A DNA stretch of 64,000 nt from contig CALIOE010000009.1 of NCBI GenBank assembly GCA_938044775.1, positions 1 to 64,000 on the forward strand, read 5' to 3'. Source of the DNA: an uncultured Rhizobiaceae group bacterium (GTDB lineage Bacteria > Pseudomonadota > Alphaproteobacteria > Rhizobiales > Rhizobiaceae). Positions 42,852-53,253 of this stretch are shown piece by piece; position 1 is the stretch's first letter; each line of letters opens with the position of its first letter. The position numbers and the translations under genes are program-made. The notes below the pieces were generated by a model. That model ran no database searches, was not told the DNA's origin, and was given only the letters and a program-made list of their open reading frames with translations.

Positions 42852-45122
42852 TCACATCGACAAAATCAAAAAGTCATCCACAGACAGAGTTCCCTGCGGG
42901 TCAAACTCGAAATTCGACAATTCCACATCCGCCACAAGCGTATTTTCAAGAATCACGGTCGAGTTGCTGCCATAGCGCACGCGGACATCATCACCACTTT
43001 GATAAATCGACAGGTCCTCCGCAGCCTGAACTGCAGAATTCCCTGAAAAGACGATCTTGTCGCCACTCACGCCCCAGGTGAAATCTGTGATGCGGTCAAG
43101 GTCATCACCCATGACCAAAAGGTACGTGTCCGATCCATTGCCGCCCGTCATGACATCACGGCGCGTTCCTCCGATGATCACATCATCCCCGTCCCCACCG
43201 ACCAGGGTGTCGTAGCCAAATGCGCCATACAGAACACTGCCGGAATCATCGCCAACTATGGTTTCGTTTTTTTCTGAACCGATGCCCTGAACGAAAGTTA
43301 TTTCATTGACGGAAAAATCCGTGGCCGCATGATTGGTGCCACCGCCGGATACCAGTGCCCATGCATCGCCGCCGGCCTCAAAATCCAGGATGGCGTTTTG
43401 CACCCGAATGATGTTGCCATGATCCGGACTGCCGTGGAGGTTGATGTCGCGATTGGTGTTTACGATTTCGACCACATTGCCAACTTCGGCATGCCATGCT
43501 GACAATACCAGGCTATGCCGCATGTCGAGTATTTCAAGTTCGGTCAATGTGTTGCCGAACGCCTCGTGCAGCTCGATCCCGTAGCCATTGCCGCCGCCGC
43601 CCTTGTTGTGGGCACCCTGAATTGAGATTCCGGAGACGGTCGCACCGATAGTACTGGATAGATTGAGCGCCGTGCTGGCCACATCGGTAAACGAAATATC
43701 AGAAACTTCTATTCCCGATGTGTTGTTGAGCAAAAGGGCGCTTGTGCCTTCGTAGAGTGTTTGGGTATTGGCAAACGCGTAGGCATCGGTCTGCCCCAAT
43801 GCGTATGTGAGGGCAAAACCCGACAGCGAAACGCCACTGACCACATCCATCGAATAATAGCGTCCTTCGCCGGCTTCCATGTCATAGAGCAAGGGAGTGT
43901 CCAGCGTGACAGTGTTTCCAACAACGCTCTCGACAATATGAATGCTTTCCCTGAACGGACGAAAAACAGCCTCGTCCATGGAGACATTGTCCCAGCCGTT
44001 GGCATCGAGATAGGCTTGCGTATTCGGTTGCTGCACATAAATCGCATCACCGGCCTGGAAGCCGTGACCGTCACGCAACGAGATCTGACTGTCACCAACC
44101 GTGCCCCCGTCTGGAATCGTGCTGACATAGGCGTTGCCGCCACCCTCGACAACAATGCCATTGCCACCTGTGCCGGCCGCAAAGTCGAATACAATGCCGG
44201 TACTTTCATCTTCGCCGCGAATCGAGACGTTGTCGCGTCCGATGCTGATCGTCTCTGAAAAAATGTGGTTTCCCGAGGCAAGAACAAAGACTGTTCCGTC
44301 ACCTGCAGCGGCCAGCATGCTGTTCAGCTCCGCCGCCGTTGTGCCGACCTGCACCAAAACCACTGGCGGACCATCAGGGATCGGGTTGCCGTCCAGTGTG
44401 AAATTGGTTGCGTCAAGATCGGCCAACGCAACAGCCTTCAAGACCACGGCGTCACCACTACCGAAATCGAACACGACATCGCCATTGACCCCGGATGCAG
44501 AAGCAAGCAGCTCATCAAGACTGTCAAAAGTCATGCCTTCGAACGCAATTTTATCCTCTGTCGCTTTGAAGTTTTGTATGGTGTCGGATCCGTAGCCCGT
44601 TTCAAAATGGAACGTATCGGCGCCGCCTGACGTGCTGGCCACGAGCATATCGTCACCGCCACCGCCGTCGATGAGCATACCGCCCGCTCCGGCTATGATC
44701 GTGTCGCCCTTTATCCCTCCCTGGACGTTCAAGCTCGAATTGTCGGCAAGCGTGACATGATTTGCGACAGCGTCAGACAGGCTGACAGTTCCCTCACCGT
44801 CAAGAATAAGCGTGCCGTTGCTATAGGCTTTTGCCGTAAGCTCGATGGGACCTGTATCACCGAAGGTCATGGTCAAAACGTTGCCGTCCGCCTGACGCAG
44901 CATGGACCCCTTTACATTGATGCTCAGGGCGCCGGAAATACCTGTAAAATCCAGTTCCTCAACGCGCCGCAATCGGTCGTAGGCGCCGCGATCGAACACA
45001 TAGTCGGTGTCGGAAGTGATCTTGAGAACATCGTATCCCGACCGCCCCCGAACGACGCCGCTCACCAACGCGTCTCCCGACAGCTCGAATATATCGTTCC
45101 CGTTTGTCCCATTGTGGATCAT
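42852..45122 (-). CDS. large RTX/beta-helix secreted protein
   Basis: 756 residues with GAGGGAG before the ATG. It has no signal peptide, as usual for type I secretion. It starts NGTNGNDIFELSG, and Gly-Asp-rich calcium-binding repeats occur at about residue 145-165 (DGGGGDDMLVAS, GYGSDTIQNF) and near 640-690 (YGAFGYDTLVGGDGDDVIIGGTRRDVMTGGNGSDTYLL). The middle, about 260-630, reads like a right-handed parallel beta helix (SETISIGRDNVSIRGEDESTG, VSGVSLSGFALTY, NNTSGIEVSDISFTDV), as in pectate-lyase-like folds. It could be an extracellular polysaccharide-acting or surface protein. No type I secretion genes are nearby. Confidence 0.85.
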   Translation of the reverse strand: MIHNGTNGNDIFELSGDALVSGVVRGRSGYDVLKITSDTDYVFDRGAYDRLRRVEELDFTGISGALSINVKGSMLRQADGNVLTMTFGDTGPIELTAKAYSNGTLILDGEGTVSLSDAVANHVTLADNSSLNVQGGIKGDTIIAGAGGMLIDGGGGDDMLVASTSGGADTFHFETGYGSDTIQNFKATEDKIAFEGMTFDSLDELLASASGVNGDVVFDFGSGDAVVLKAVALADLDATNFTLDGNPIPDGPPVVLVQVGTTAAELNSMLAAAGDGTVFVLASGNHIFSETISIGRDNVSIRGEDESTGIVFDFAAGTGGNGIVVEGGGNAYVSTIPDGGTVGDSQISLRDGHGFQAGDAIYVQQPNTQAYLDANGWDNVSMDEAVFRPFRESIHIVESVVGNTVTLDTPLLYDMEAGEGRYYSMDVVSGVSLSGFALTYALGQTDAYAFANTQTLYEGTSALLLNNTSGIEVSDISFTDVASTALNLSSTIGATVSGISIQGAHNKGGGGNGYGIELHEAFGNTLTELEILDMRHSLVLSAWHAEVGNVVEIVNTNRDINLHGSPDHGNIIRVQNAILDFEAGGDAWALVSGGGTNHAATDFSVNEITFVQGIGSEKNETIVGDDSGSVLYGAFGYDTLVGGDGDDVIIGGTRRDVMTGGNGSDTYLLVMGDDLDRITDFTWGVSGDKIVFSGNSAVQAAEDLSIYQSGDDVRVRYGSNSTVILENTLVADVELSNFEFDPQGTLSVDDFLILSM

Positions 45123-45304
45123 TTTTGCCGCTCCCTCGACGCCTGACGCCTTTTTTGCCCCGTCAAGACAGACTGGAGCAAAAGTCGGGCCAGAGTCTAA
45201 TGGTTAACGAACTATGTCGATTAACCATCGGGTGCAAAGTGGCGCATGGTGTTTGGTGATTGCTTTACCTATATAAAGGCCGATCAGGAAGAACGGGCCA
45301 TAAC

Positions 45305-46093
45305 ATGACCAGCCAGCGAGACAGTTCACGCGCAAGAGCAGCCGGCGAAATGAGCACGGCCTACGGATTCGAGCAGGTTGCAGAGGGCCAAAAGCAAGAG
45401 AAGGTCGACACCGTTTTTCACTCCGTCGCGCGCCGCTACGACCTCATGAACGACTTCATGTCGGCCGGGGTGCATCGGGCCTGGAAAAGCGCAATGGTGG
45501 CCAAAGCAGCGCCATCAAAACACGCTCAATGGCATTCTCTTGACGTCGCCGGCGGCACTGGAGACGTGGCGTTTCGAATTGTCGAGGCCTCGGACCGCAA
45601 TGCTCACGTGACCGTTTTAGACATCAATGGTTCAATGCTTGAAGTCGGTCGTGAACGCGCTCAGAAAAATGGCCTTGCTGCAAATGTCGACTTTGTCGAA
45701 GCCAATGCCGAAGAGCTGCCTTTCAATGACAATACATTCGACGCCTATACGGTTGCATTCGGCATTCGCAATGTACCGCGCATGGATATTGCGCTGCGGG
45801 AAGCCTATCGCGTGTTGAAACCGGGCGGACAGATATTGTGCCTGGAATTTTCAGAGGTTGATGTGCCACTGCTGGATCGATTTTACGATGCCTGGTCATT
45901 CAATGCGATTCCGCGAATTGGAAAGATGGTCACAGGCGACGCTGAGAGCTATCAATATCTGGTTGAATCGATCCGCAAGTTTCCGAACCAGCAGAGCTTC
46001 GCCAACGTCCTCCGCGAGGCAGGTTTCTCCCGCGTGGATTTTCGAAACATGACCGGCGGTATCGCTGCACTTCACACGGGCTGGAAGACTTAA
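45305..46093 (+). CDS. ubiE: demethylmenaquinone/ubiquinone C-methyltransferase UbiE
   Basis: 262 residues from ATG 45305; the track start is an unsupported upstream TTG. Conserved stretches are [25 protein letters not shown], the SAM loop [27 protein letters not shown] and the end [17 protein letters not shown]. It performs the C-methylation step of ubiquinone synthesis at the inner membrane. It is first in the ubiE-ubiB-coaBC group; only 9 bases separate it from ubiB. Confidence 0.97.
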   Translation: MTSQRDSSRARAAGEMSTAYGFEQVAEGQKQEKVDTVFHSVARRYDLMNDFMSAGVHRAWKSAMVAKAAPSKHAQWHSLDVAGGTGDVAFRIVEASDRNAHVTVLDINGSMLEVGRERAQKNGLAANVDFVEANAEELPFNDNTFDAYTVAFGIRNVPRMDIALREAYRVLKPGGQILCLEFSEVDVPLLDRFYDAWSFNAIPRIGKMVTGDAESYQYLVESIRKFPNQQSFANVLREAGFSRVDFRNMTGGIAALHTGWKT

Positions 46094-46102
46094 GCAACCA
46101 CC

Positions 46103-47680
46103 ATGAAATCCGTCTTTGCATTCTTCTCGCTTCTCAAGGCGGTCTATGTGCTGATGCGAGAAGGCGTCATCACGGCCTTGCCGGATGAGGGTGCGCCGCC
46201 GCCGGTCGTGTTCCTGAAAAGCGTGGCGCGGATCGTTCGCCGCCGTCGTGGCAAAGATGTTACCCAATCTGATATTCTTGCAAGGGCCCTCGACCGGCTT
46301 GGGCCCAGCTGGGTCAAACTTGGGCAGTTCCTGGCCACACGACCCGATGTTGTGGGCAGCTCCATCGCGCGCGACCTGGAATTATTGCAGGACCGGATGG
46401 ATGCGTTTTCGACCCCCGAAGCGCGAAAAATGATCGAGGCAACACTTGGCCGTAAGGTGGATGACCTGTTCGTCGAGTTTGGCGATCCCGTTGCTGCTGC
46501 ATCGATTGCTCAGGTCCACCGGGCAAAAGTGAAGGACCGTGACGGCGAGCGGGAGGTGGCGGTCAAGGTTATCCGTCCAGGTGTGCGTGAACGGTTCGCT
46601 TATGACATCGATGTGTTCTACACGGCCGCCCGCACGCTGAGCCGTATGATTCCGGCCATGCGCCGACTGATGCTGGTGGAGAGCGTTGCCATGCTGGAGC
46701 AGTCTGCGACCCTGGAAATGGAGTTGCGCTTCGAGGCGGCGGCATTTTCGGAGATGTCCGACAACACCAAGGATGATGCAGGTTTCCGGCTACCGGCCAT
46801 CGACTGGCAGCGATCAGGCCGTGACTGTGTGACAATGGAATGGGTCGACGGCATAAAGATGAACAATATGGAGGCTTTGCGGGCTTCCGGGCATGATCTG
46901 AAAGCCGTTGCGAACACTCTGAACCAGTCTTTTCTGCGCCAGGCTTTGCGTGACGGGTTTTTCCATGCCGACTTGCATCCGGGCAATCTTTTCCTCGCCT
47001 CCGACGGCGACATAGTCGCCGTGGATCTGGGAATAGCCGGACGCTTGAGCAAACCCGAACGACGGTTTCTCGGCGAAATTCTTTATGGCTTCATCGAGCG
47101 CGACTATCGGCGGGTTGCGGAAGTTCACATCGAGGCCGGCTATGTACCGGCCGACAAAGACGTCGACAGTTTTGCCCAGGCTTTGCGCGCGGTAGGAGAG
47201 CCCATCTACGGCAAGACCGCCGAGGACATTTCAATGAGCAGCCTTTTGGCGCTGCTCTTCGAAATCACCGAGATGTTTGACATGAAGACGCAACCGCAAC
47301 TGCTGCTGTTGCAGAAGACCATGGTTGTCGTAGAGGGCGTCGCCCGTAAGCTCGACCCCCAGTTCAACATGTGGACATCCGGCGGGCCGGTAGTTGTGCC
47401 CTATGTCAGCCGCCTGATCGGTCCGATCGGCAGGCTGGACGAGGCACGGGACGGTCTTCATGCCGCCAGCCGCCTGTTGCGGCAGGCACCCGAATTCGTG
47501 AAGCGTACGGAGGCTCTGTCAGCGGAGATTGACTTGATGGCCAAACATGGAGTGCGTCTGGATAAGCCAACCATCGATGCCATCGGCAAGGCAGAAGCTC
47601 GCCATTCCAGGTCGGGGCGGCTTGCCCTGTGGCTGATCGCGGTCAGCCTGTTGGCTTTGGTTTGGAAACAGTTCGTGTAG
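46103..47680 (+). CDS. ubiB: UbiB, ABC1-type atypical kinase/ATPase in ubiquinone synthesis
   Basis: 525 residues. The diagnostic KxGQ motif (LGPSWVKLGQFLATRPDVVG), the Ala-rich nucleotide loop (AAASIAQVHRAKV), the catalytic loop HADLHPGNLF and the metal Asp in VAVDLGIAGRL are all present. A C-terminal membrane segment (LALWLIAVSLLALVWKQF) is visible. It promotes access of ubiquinone intermediates to the membrane-bound synthesis complex. It is followed by coaBC after 9 bases. Confidence 0.97.
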   Translation: MKSVFAFFSLLKAVYVLMREGVITALPDEGAPPPVVFLKSVARIVRRRRGKDVTQSDILARALDRLGPSWVKLGQFLATRPDVVGSSIARDLELLQDRMDAFSTPEARKMIEATLGRKVDDLFVEFGDPVAAASIAQVHRAKVKDRDGEREVAVKVIRPGVRERFAYDIDVFYTAARTLSRMIPAMRRLMLVESVAMLEQSATLEMELRFEAAAFSEMSDNTKDDAGFRLPAIDWQRSGRDCVTMEWVDGIKMNNMEALRASGHDLKAVANTLNQSFLRQALRDGFFHADLHPGNLFLASDGDIVAVDLGIAGRLSKPERRFLGEILYGFIERDYRRVAEVHIEAGYVPADKDVDSFAQALRAVGEPIYGKTAEDISMSSLLALLFEITEMFDMKTQPQLLLLQKTMVVVEGVARKLDPQFNMWTSGGPVVVPYVSRLIGPIGRLDEARDGLHAASRLLRQAPEFVKRTEALSAEIDLMAKHGVRLDKPTIDAIGKAEARHSRSGRLALWLIAVSLLALVWKQFV

Positions 47681-47689
47681 ACTGAAATT

Positions 47690-48925
47690 ATGACAGACTC
47701 TTCCAGCCCCGTACAATTCCGTTCAATTCTGCTGATCATCAGCGGTGGCATTGCTGCCTACAAGTCTCTCGATCTGATCCGCAGGCTGCGCGAGCGGGGG
47801 GCGAAAGTGCGGGTGGTCATGACAGCGGCCGCACAGCAATTCGTCACCCCAATGACTGTTGGAGCGCTGACCGCGGACCGTGTGTTTACCGATTTGTGGG
47901 ATCGGGAGGCAGAACAGGACATCGGCCATATTCGACTGGCAAGAGAGGCCGATCTGATCATTGTCGCACCGGCAACCGCCGACCTGATGGCGAAAATGGC
48001 GAACGGACTTGCGGATGACCTGGCTTCAGCTGTTCTGCTGGCCAGCGACAGTCCGGTGCTGGTTGCACCAGCCATGAACCCAGCCATGTGGTCGCATCCG
48101 GCAACGCGGCGCAATTGCGAGACTCTGGCTGGAGACGGCCTCTCATTTGTCGGACCAAACGAAGGGGAGATGGCCGAGAGCGGCGAGGCCGGTCTGGGGC
48201 GAATGGCAGAACCGATGGAAGTCGTCGAGGCGGCAGAGATATTGCTGGACGACCGTCCCCGACCGCTTGCCGGAAGACGGGCCGTGGTCACCTCTGGCCC
48301 TACCCGTGAGGCGATAGACCCGGTCCGCTACATATCCAACCACTCGTCCGGGAAACAGGGGCACGCCATCGCAGAGCATCTGGCGCAAGCGGGGGCAGAA
48401 GTCATCCTTGTTTCCGGGCCGGTTGGTATCCCGGATCCGCGAGATGTAACGGTGGTCGACGTGACATCTGCGTTGGAGATGCAACAGGCGGTTGAGAAGG
48501 CTCTGCCTGCTGATATCGCCGTTTTTGTAGCTGCTGTGGCCGACTGGCGCATGGACGAGCAGGCCGGCGAGAAAATCAAGAAAACAAGTGACAGCGGCGC
48601 GCCCGAGCTTCGGATGGTCGAAAATCCCGATATTCTTAAGGGGATCGGAACAAGACAATCCCAACGGCCCGAACTGGTTGTGGGATTTGCCGCGGAAACC
48701 GAGAAGCTCGTTGAGCATGCCCGCGCCAAGCTGGCAAAAAAGGGCGCCGACTGGATTGTCGCAAACGACGTTTCGGCTGAAAACGGTGTTTTCGGTGGCG
48801 ACGCCAATACCGTGGTGCTGGTTAGCAAAAGCGGCGACGAGCAATGGGAAAAAGCATCAAAATCCGAGATTGCAGCACGCCTGGTAGAGCGCATAGCGCA
48901 AAGACTTGAACAGATTTCGGTTTAG
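47690..48925 (+). CDS. coaBC: bifunctional phosphopantothenoylcysteine decarboxylase/synthetase
   Basis: 411 residues. The N-terminal flavoprotein decarboxylase (CoaC, about 1-190) shows ISGGIAAYKSLDLIRRL, the PAMNPAMWSHPATRRN active-site stretch and LADDLASAVLLAS. The C-terminal synthetase (CoaB, about 195-405) shows VVTSGPTREAIDPVRYISNHSSGKQG and the KIKKTSD segment. Together they make 4'-phosphopantetheine from phosphopantothenate and cysteine for CoA. It is the last gene of the ubiE-ubiB-coaBC group. Confidence 0.97.
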   Translation: MTDSSSPVQFRSILLIISGGIAAYKSLDLIRRLRERGAKVRVVMTAAAQQFVTPMTVGALTADRVFTDLWDREAEQDIGHIRLAREADLIIVAPATADLMAKMANGLADDLASAVLLASDSPVLVAPAMNPAMWSHPATRRNCETLAGDGLSFVGPNEGEMAESGEAGLGRMAEPMEVVEAAEILLDDRPRPLAGRRAVVTSGPTREAIDPVRYISNHSSGKQGHAIAEHLAQAGAEVILVSGPVGIPDPRDVTVVDVTSALEMQQAVEKALPADIAVFVAAVADWRMDEQAGEKIKKTSDSGAPELRMVENPDILKGIGTRQSQRPELVVGFAAETEKLVEHARAKLAKKGADWIVANDVSAENGVFGGDANTVVLVSKSGDEQWEKASKSEIAARLVERIAQRLEQISV

Positions 48926-48945
48926 CCTGCAGCCTTCAACGAAGG

Positions 48946-49947
48946 TCAGTCGCGACCGGGCAACACCCTGTCCGGCGGCCGGTGGCCATCGACAAAAGTC
49001 TGGATGTTGATCAGCACTTTGTCGCCCATCTCCATGCGCCCTTCGATCGTGGCGGATCCCATGTGAGGCAACATGACCAGCTTGCCAACTTCGGCCAGTT
49101 TACGCATGCGTGGCGAGACTGCAGGCTCATGCTCGAATACGTCCAGCGCGGCACCAGCAAGCGCGCCGGATTCGAGTGCCGCTACCAGCGCCTTTTCATC
49201 AATAATGTCACCGCGGGCTGCGTTGACGATGTAGGAGCCCTTTTGAAGGAGTTTCAGCCGCCTCTCCGCCAGCAGATGATAGGTGGCAGGCGTGGCTGGG
49301 CAATTGATAGAAATGATATCCATGCGGGAAAGCATCTGATCCAGACTTTCCCAATAGACCGCTTCCAGTTCCTGCTCCAGGTCCGGATGAGCCCGCTGGC
49401 GGTTATGATAATGTATCGCCAGGCCAAAAGCCTTTGCCCTGCGTGCAACGGCCGAGCCGATGCGGCCCATACCGACGATGCCCAGTCGTTTGCCTGTGAT
49501 CCGCTTTCCAAGCATCCAGGTTGGCGACCACCCTGCCCAACCGCTATCAGGATTGGTCATTATGACCGCGCCTTCCACAAGACGGCGGGGTACAGCCAGC
49601 ATCATTGCCATGATCATATCGGCCGTGTCGTCGGTGAGCACCCTGGGGGTGTTGGTGACGGTAATGCCCTTGTCGGCTGCGGCCTTGATATCGATGTTGT
49701 CCGTGCCATTGCCGAAATTTGCGATCAGTTTCAGCTGGTCGCCAGCCTGAGCAATGACATTGGCGTCAACATCATCACTAACCGTAGGCACAAGCACATC
49801 CGCTGTTTTCACCGCTTCCACTAATTGTGGCTGCGTGAAAGGCTCATCGGTCAGATTGAGTTTGGTGCTGAACAGTTCACGCATGCGCGTTTCCACTGCA
49901 TCCGGCAAGCGCCGGGTAACAACAACATTGGCCCGCTTGCCTGTCAC
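48946..49947 (-). CDS. D-isomer 2-hydroxyacid dehydrogenase (glyoxylate/hydroxypyruvate reductase-like)
   Basis: 333 residues from GTG 49947. The NAD(P)-binding loop LGIVGMGRIGSAVARRAKAFG, the catalytic Arg in VNAARGDIIDE, the Glu in DVFEHEP and the His in PHMGSATIEGR define the family. The NRQRAHPDLE after strand 2 fits a cofactor with a basic pocket, possibly NADP. GyaR/GhrB-type members reduce glyoxylate or hydroxypyruvate. The pairing with the divergent SH3 gene is, to my recollection, conserved in Rhizobiales. Confidence 0.93.
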   Translation of the reverse strand: MTGKRANVVVTRRLPDAVETRMRELFSTKLNLTDEPFTQPQLVEAVKTADVLVPTVSDDVDANVIAQAGDQLKLIANFGNGTDNIDIKAAADKGITVTNTPRVLTDDTADMIMAMMLAVPRRLVEGAVIMTNPDSGWAGWSPTWMLGKRITGKRLGIVGMGRIGSAVARRAKAFGLAIHYHNRQRAHPDLEQELEAVYWESLDQMLSRMDIISINCPATPATYHLLAERRLKLLQKGSYIVNAARGDIIDEKALVAALESGALAGAALDVFEHEPAVSPRMRKLAEVGKLVMLPHMGSATIEGRMEMGDKVLINIQTFVDGHRPPDRVLPGRD

Positions 49948-50117
49948 TGTGAAGAAACCGTCCTAATGCAATTTGTTAACCATAGTTTTTGAAGCCAATT
50001 TAACCAAGCTGCTCGATCATGTCGAAACTGGGCGGCCACAAAACCTGCCGCCATTTCTAACAGACAAAAGCCGGAACGCAATGGCGGGGGCCATAGCATT
50101 GGAAGGCTGTAAAAGGG

Positions 50118-50732
50118 GTGACATCGGCCGTGAATCAATCGATCAGTATTTTCCGCAGAGGTATTTCTGTTTTCTTCATTCTGTGTTTGGCCGCTTTGGG
50201 ACTCACGCTGGGTGAGATCGCTGCCAAGACATCATCTGCAAATGCCGAAGATTTGCAGCGTCTGGGCCGTGAAACCGGCCTGCCACTTCCCCGATTTGTC
50301 AGCCTGAAAGCCAAAGCTGTCAATCTACGCGTCGGGCCCGGCCGGAAATACGGAATTTCCTGGCTCTATAAAAAACGTGGCCTGCCTGTGGAAGTTATCC
50401 AGGAATTCGATCAGTGGCGCCGGATCAGAGATTCAGAAGGAACAACCGGCTGGGTTCTGCACTCACTCCTGTCAAGCAGGCGCACAGCCCTGGTAGCTCC
50501 ATGGGAGAAAGCTGAACCGCTTGAAGGCCGGCAACAGGATGCGGCATTCTTCGATGCACGCAACTCGGCAAGTGACACGTCATCCACCATTGCGAAGGTT
50601 CAGGCCGGATTGCTGGTCAGTGTCGAGAGCTGCGACAAAGGCTGGTGCGCGATTGAGGCCCACAGCACACGTGCCTGGATGAAGCAGGAAATGCTCTGGG
50701 GCGTCTATCCCAATGAAATGGTAGACGGCTGA
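50118..50732 (+). CDS. secreted bacterial SH3 domain protein
   Basis: 204 residues from GTG 50118 with GGAAGG upstream; GTG 50130 is an alternative. A signal or anchor segment covers about residues 15-40. Two SH3-like modules are visible: residues 60-115 (AKAVNLRVGPGRKYGISWLYKKRGLPVEVI ... TTGWVLHSLL) and 130-195 (VQAGLLVSVESCDKGWCAIEAHSTRAWMKQE). Such periplasmic SH3 proteins are thought to bind peptidoglycan or proteins. The gene ends four bases before the convergent irr gene. Confidence 0.85.
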   Translation: MTSAVNQSISIFRRGISVFFILCLAALGLTLGEIAAKTSSANAEDLQRLGRETGLPLPRFVSLKAKAVNLRVGPGRKYGISWLYKKRGLPVEVIQEFDQWRRIRDSEGTTGWVLHSLLSSRRTALVAPWEKAEPLEGRQQDAAFFDARNSASDTSSTIAKVQAGLLVSVESCDKGWCAIEAHSTRAWMKQEMLWGVYPNEMVDG

Positions 50733-50735
50733 CCG

Positions 50736-51182
50736 TCAGCTCTTCTCACGCAGGCGTACAATCACGTCAACACGTGCGATTTCCATACCCTCAGGCGGTG
50801 AAGGCAGATCTGTTACGTTGATGTGCGACGCCGGTACGTCCACCACGCGATTCTCGTCTTCAATGTAGAAGTGGTGATGGTGACTGGTGTTTGTGTCGAA
50901 ATAGGTCTTGGCCGAGTCGATTGCCACGGCACGAAGCAAGCCGGCCTCGTTGAACTGATGCAAGGTGTTGTAGACCGTCGCCAAAGATACCGACATATCT
51001 GCATTCAGCGCTTCTTCGTGAAGTGCCTCAGCCGAAATGTGCCGATTTCCCTTCGAGAACAGCAAATGAGCCAATGACAGCCGCTGTCGTGTTGGGCGCA
51101 ATCCCGCACCGCGCAAACGATCACTAATACCTGAAATGTCAGTATCTTTCATGGATATGTCAGCGTTTCTGTTGCTTGTCAT
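50736..51182 (-). CDS. irr: Fur-family regulator Irr
   Basis: 148 residues if started at ATG 51182; ATG 51152 (MKDTDISGI) is possible, and the track's upstream start looks unlikely. The DNA-binding part GLRPTRQRLSLAHLLF and SLATVYNTLHQFNEAGLL is Fur-type. The SHHHHF triple-His region typical of Irr is present, while the Cys pairs of zinc-binding Fur are absent. Irr controls haem and iron genes in Rhizobiales and responds to haem. I do not see an N-terminal haem-regulatory Cys-Pro. The neighbourhood irr / fabA-fabB-fabI is conserved in this order. Confidence 0.92.
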   Translation of the reverse strand: MTSNRNADISMKDTDISGISDRLRGAGLRPTRQRLSLAHLLFSKGNRHISAEALHEEALNADMSVSLATVYNTLHQFNEAGLLRAVAIDSAKTYFDTNTSHHHHFYIEDENRVVDVPASHINVTDLPSPPEGMEIARVDVIVRLREKS

Positions 51183-51409
51183 CGTTTGTGCTCTGGCGTC
51201 GCGCGTCAAGACGTGCTCCGTGCCCAACAGGATAGGTCAGCGGTGCAGTTGCCGCAAGATGCAACATTTGTCTGGGTAAACCGACAAATCGTCGCAAATT
51301 TGCCGGGCCGCTGTTTGACCCGATTATCCATGCACGGTACAGCCAAGGCTAGGCAAATGCCGCACAATTGTGCAAACGCAGTACTGGAATACAGGTCGGG
51401 CTTCCCAAT

Positions 51410-51913
51410 ATGCATGAACAAAAGTCAAACTACTCGCACGAAGAGGTTTTGAGTTGCGGGCGCGGCGAAATGTTTGGACCCGGGAACGCTCAATTGCCGT
51501 TGCCCCCCATGCTGATGTTCGACCGGATTACCGACGTCTCGGAAGGCGGCGGACAACACGACAAAGGATATATTCGAGCAGATTTCAAGATTCACAAGGA
51601 TTTGTGGTTCTTCCCCTGCCATTTTCAGGGCGATCCGGTCATGCCGGGATGCCTGGGGCTGGATGCTTTGTGGCAGTTGACCGGATTCTATCTGGGTTGG
51701 CTCGGTGAACCTGGAAAAGGCCGCGCCATATCCACCGGCGAGGTCAAGTTTACGGGCATGATAACACCTGAAACCAAGCTGGTTGAGTTTGAAATTGACT
51801 TCAAGCGGGTCATGAGAGGGCGGCTTGTGCTCGGCATTGCTGACGGCGCGGTCAAGGCTGACGGGGAAACCGTGTTCACAGCAAAAGACTTGCGCGTGGG
51901 TCTTTTCAAGTAG
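51410..51913 (+). CDS. fabA: 3-hydroxydecanoyl-ACP dehydratase/isomerase
   Basis: 167 residues from ATG 51410. The hotdog-fold active site [24 protein letters not shown] contains the catalytic His and Asp. It introduces the cis double bond in unsaturated fatty acid synthesis. It heads fabA-fabB-fabI and is divergent from irr across about 227 bases of non-coding DNA. Confidence 0.97.
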   Translation: MHEQKSNYSHEEVLSCGRGEMFGPGNAQLPLPPMLMFDRITDVSEGGGQHDKGYIRADFKIHKDLWFFPCHFQGDPVMPGCLGLDALWQLTGFYLGWLGEPGKGRAISTGEVKFTGMITPETKLVEFEIDFKRVMRGRLVLGIADGAVKADGETVFTAKDLRVGLFK

Positions 51914-51986
51914 TTTTCCACGACATAAAACCGCCCACAACGGTAGGTACCGAAGCCATGTCGGGCAATATTAAGGGGAGTGCGGC

Positions 51987-53204
51987 ATGAAAAGAGTTGT
52001 CGTGACAGGGATGGGGATTGTTTCCTCCATCGGGAACAATTCGCAGGAGGTGCTTGCCTCTCTTCGAGAAGCGAAATCAGGCATTAGTTTTGCCGAGGAT
52101 TTTTCTGATCACGGCTTCCGCTGCCGGGTGCAGGGAGCCCCTGACCTGGACCCCTTCGAGATCCTGGATCGCCGCACCGTTCGCTTTATGAGCAAAGGCA
52201 CGGCCTGGAACTATATTGCCATGCAACAGGCGATCACAGATGCCGGGCTGGAGAATTCGGATGTCGTCAATCCCCGCACTGGGATCATTATGGGCTCAGG
52301 GGGCCCATCAACCAAAACGATTGTCGAAGCGGCCGCCAAGACCGTTGAAACAGGATCGCCCAAACGCATAGGACCGACAGCCGTTCCCAAGGCCATGAGC
52401 TCAACCGCGTCAGCCGTTCTGGCAACGCAGTTTGAGATTAAAGGGGTCAACTATTCCATATCGTCCGCCTGTGCCACTTCAAATCATTGCATTGGCAACG
52501 CCTACGAAACCATACAGGTCGGCAAACAGGACATCATTTTCGCGGGGGGATCGGAAGACCTCGACTGGACGATGTCTAACCTGTTCGATGCGATGGGCGC
52601 CATGTCATCAAAATATAATGACACACCGGAAACGGCTTCCCGCGCCTTTGATGTCAGCCGCGACGGCTTCGTCATTGCCGGAGGCGCAGGCGTTCTGGTT
52701 CTGGAAGAACTCGAACACGCAAAAGCACGCGGCGCCAGGATTTATGGCGAGGTTATCGGCTATGGCGCCACATCTGATGGCTACGACATGGTGGCCCCGT
52801 CCGGGGAAGGCGCTGTTCGCTGCATCAATATGGCCATTGACGGAATCGGCGACAGCATCGACTACATCAATCCTCATGCCACCTCCACAGGCGTCGGGGA
52901 CGAGAAGGAAATCAGCGCCCTTCGGCAGATATTTGGCGACAAGTGCCCGCCGATTTCCGCGACCAAGTCGCTGACCGGCCATTCGCTTGGAGCGACGGGC
53001 GTTCAAGAAGCGATCTATTCGCTGCTCATGATGCAGAACAGATTCATCTGCGAAAGCGCCCATATTACCGAGATTGATCCCGAATTCAGCGACATGCCAA
53101 TCATGCGCGAGCGGGTGGATAACGCCGAAATCAATACTGTACTTTCAAATTCATTCGGGTTCGGCGGCACCAACGCCTCACTCGTTTTTCAACGTCTCCA
53201 GTGA
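51987..53204 (+). CDS. fabB: beta-ketoacyl-ACP synthase I
   Basis: 405 residues, preceded by AAGGGGAGTG. The KAS triad is Cys in [13 protein letters not shown], His in [15 protein letters not shown] and His in [15 protein letters not shown]. FabB elongates cis-3-decenoyl-ACP from FabA. The family [12 protein letters not shown] end is intact. It follows fabA by 73 bases. Confidence 0.97.
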   Translation: MKRVVVTGMGIVSSIGNNSQEVLASLREAKSGISFAEDFSDHGFRCRVQGAPDLDPFEILDRRTVRFMSKGTAWNYIAMQQAITDAGLENSDVVNPRTGIIMGSGGPSTKTIVEAAAKTVETGSPKRIGPTAVPKAMSSTASAVLATQFEIKGVNYSISSACATSNHCIGNAYETIQVGKQDIIFAGGSEDLDWTMSNLFDAMGAMSSKYNDTPETASRAFDVSRDGFVIAGGAGVLVLEELEHAKARGARIYGEVIGYGATSDGYDMVAPSGEGAVRCINMAIDGIGDSIDYINPHATSTGVGDEKEISALRQIFGDKCPPISATKSLTGHSLGATGVQEAIYSLLMMQNRFICESAHITEIDPEFSDMPIMRERVDNAEINTVLSNSFGFGGTNASLVFQRLQ

Positions 53205-53253
53205 CCGCGCCAATTTCTGCGCACCTGATTGAACCAAAGAGAACCTGATCAGC

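Noticed and set aside
43761-44630. Long plus-strand ORFs opposite the RTX gene
   Set aside because: They are shadows of a strongly supported gene on the other strand.
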